A DNA stretch of 64,000 nucleotides from Larix kaempferi (Eukaryota > Streptophyta > Pinopsida > Pinales > Pinaceae): contig BSBM01000076.1 of assembly GCA_027924585.1 (NCBI GenBank), forward strand, positions 10,028,001 through 10,092,000, in the 5' to 3' direction. The notes beneath the pieces were generated by a model. That model worked only from the letters and a program-made list of their open reading frames with translations, did no database searches and had not been told where the DNA came from. Shown piece after piece: positions 63,901 to 64,000 of the stretch; position 1 is the stretch's first letter, and the number at the start of each line of letters is the position of its first letter. A program made the position numbers and the translations under genes.

Positions 63901-64000
63901 TTGTGGTTGGATGCCCTAAATCTTCTAATGTCGATTCTGGGAGACTGGAATGGAATATTCTTATACTGTGAGCTCTAGGTTAGTCCTCAACACCTTCTTT
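60968..64000. other. No recognisable gene; one 49-bp tandem repeat
   Basis: Mostly A/G-rich sequence with stops in all frames. GGTGCTG(A/G)TAGATGACATGTT(G/T)CAAATACTT(C/T)GACCAAGGG occurs at 62844 and 62893, with a partial third copy at 62942 (period 49 bp). A 141-codon minus-strand frame at 62148-62573 and a 111-codon one at 60878-61213 show no domain and are not supported. Confidence 0.5.

Overview
This window looks like nuclear DNA from a seed plant with a very large, repeat-packed genome. A conifer or other gymnosperm is my best guess. The grounds are one isolated, well-preserved exon of a plant SBP-box (SPL) transcription factor carrying a miR156 site, surrounded by old, nested LTR retrotransposons, L1-type LINEs, a tRNA-derived SINE and many diverged tandem duplications. 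The gymnosperm assignment is inference. I see no bacterial gene, rRNA, tRNA gene or CRISPR array.

Layout. 0.5-2.2 kb: remnant of an L1-type LINE (minus). 2.97-3.79 kb: foldback element with arms of about 200 bp. 3.93-4.49 kb: solo Copia-type LTR with a perfect target-site duplication (TSD). 5.7-6.1 kb: 175-bp tandem duplication. 6.37-13.42 kb: Copia element 1 (plus), broken by a 1.07-kb hAT element in its reverse transcriptase. Its protease/integrase part is replaced by sequence that reads like exons of another gene. 15.37-16.28 kb: last coding exon of an SPL gene. Element 1 probably lies in that gene's very long upstream intron. 16.9-24.85 kb: a 589-bp tandem duplication downstream of SPL, whose second copy is split by Copia element 2 (minus, 17.95-24.69 kb).

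24.9-25.2 kb: LINE RNase H scrap. 26.6-32.2 kb: a nearly complete but dead L1-type LINE (minus) with a DUF4283-like ORF1, endonuclease, reverse transcriptase, zinc finger and RNase H. 34.7-35.1 kb: 218-bp tandem duplication. 35.21-41.96 kb: Copia element 3 (minus) with two 1190-bp LTRs and inactivated catalytic residues. 41.98-45.62 kb: what I read as one giant solo LTR (about 3.6 kb, TSD AGAGT). It contains a diverged array of about 188 bp period with a GCGGGCATTT box, a nested LTR-like insert and a pair of GC-rich hairpins. 45.97-46.75 kb: another tandem array, one segment of which also lies inverted inside the giant LTR. 49.5-49.7 kb: SINE. 49.9-50.1 kb: 119-bp duplication. 53.14-58.96 kb: a small non-coding LTR element (A) whose 5' LTR was split by a Ty3/gypsy element (B, 53.43-57.77 kb) that has itself lost its RT core and integrase core. 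59.1-61.0 kb: a decayed protein-coding region with a G-patch-like segment. The remaining 3 kb holds nothing I recognise.

How the parts work together: only the SPL exon looks functional. Its product would be a DNA-binding regulator of developmental phase change, silenced after transcription by miR156. Every mobile element carries stops, frameshifts, deletions or catalytic substitutions. Many stops are one C-to-T or G-to-A step from Gln or Trp codons, as expected of long-methylated DNA. Coordinates of LTR ends with TSDs are exact to about a base; domain limits in decayed genes are approximate. Nothing was searched against a database.
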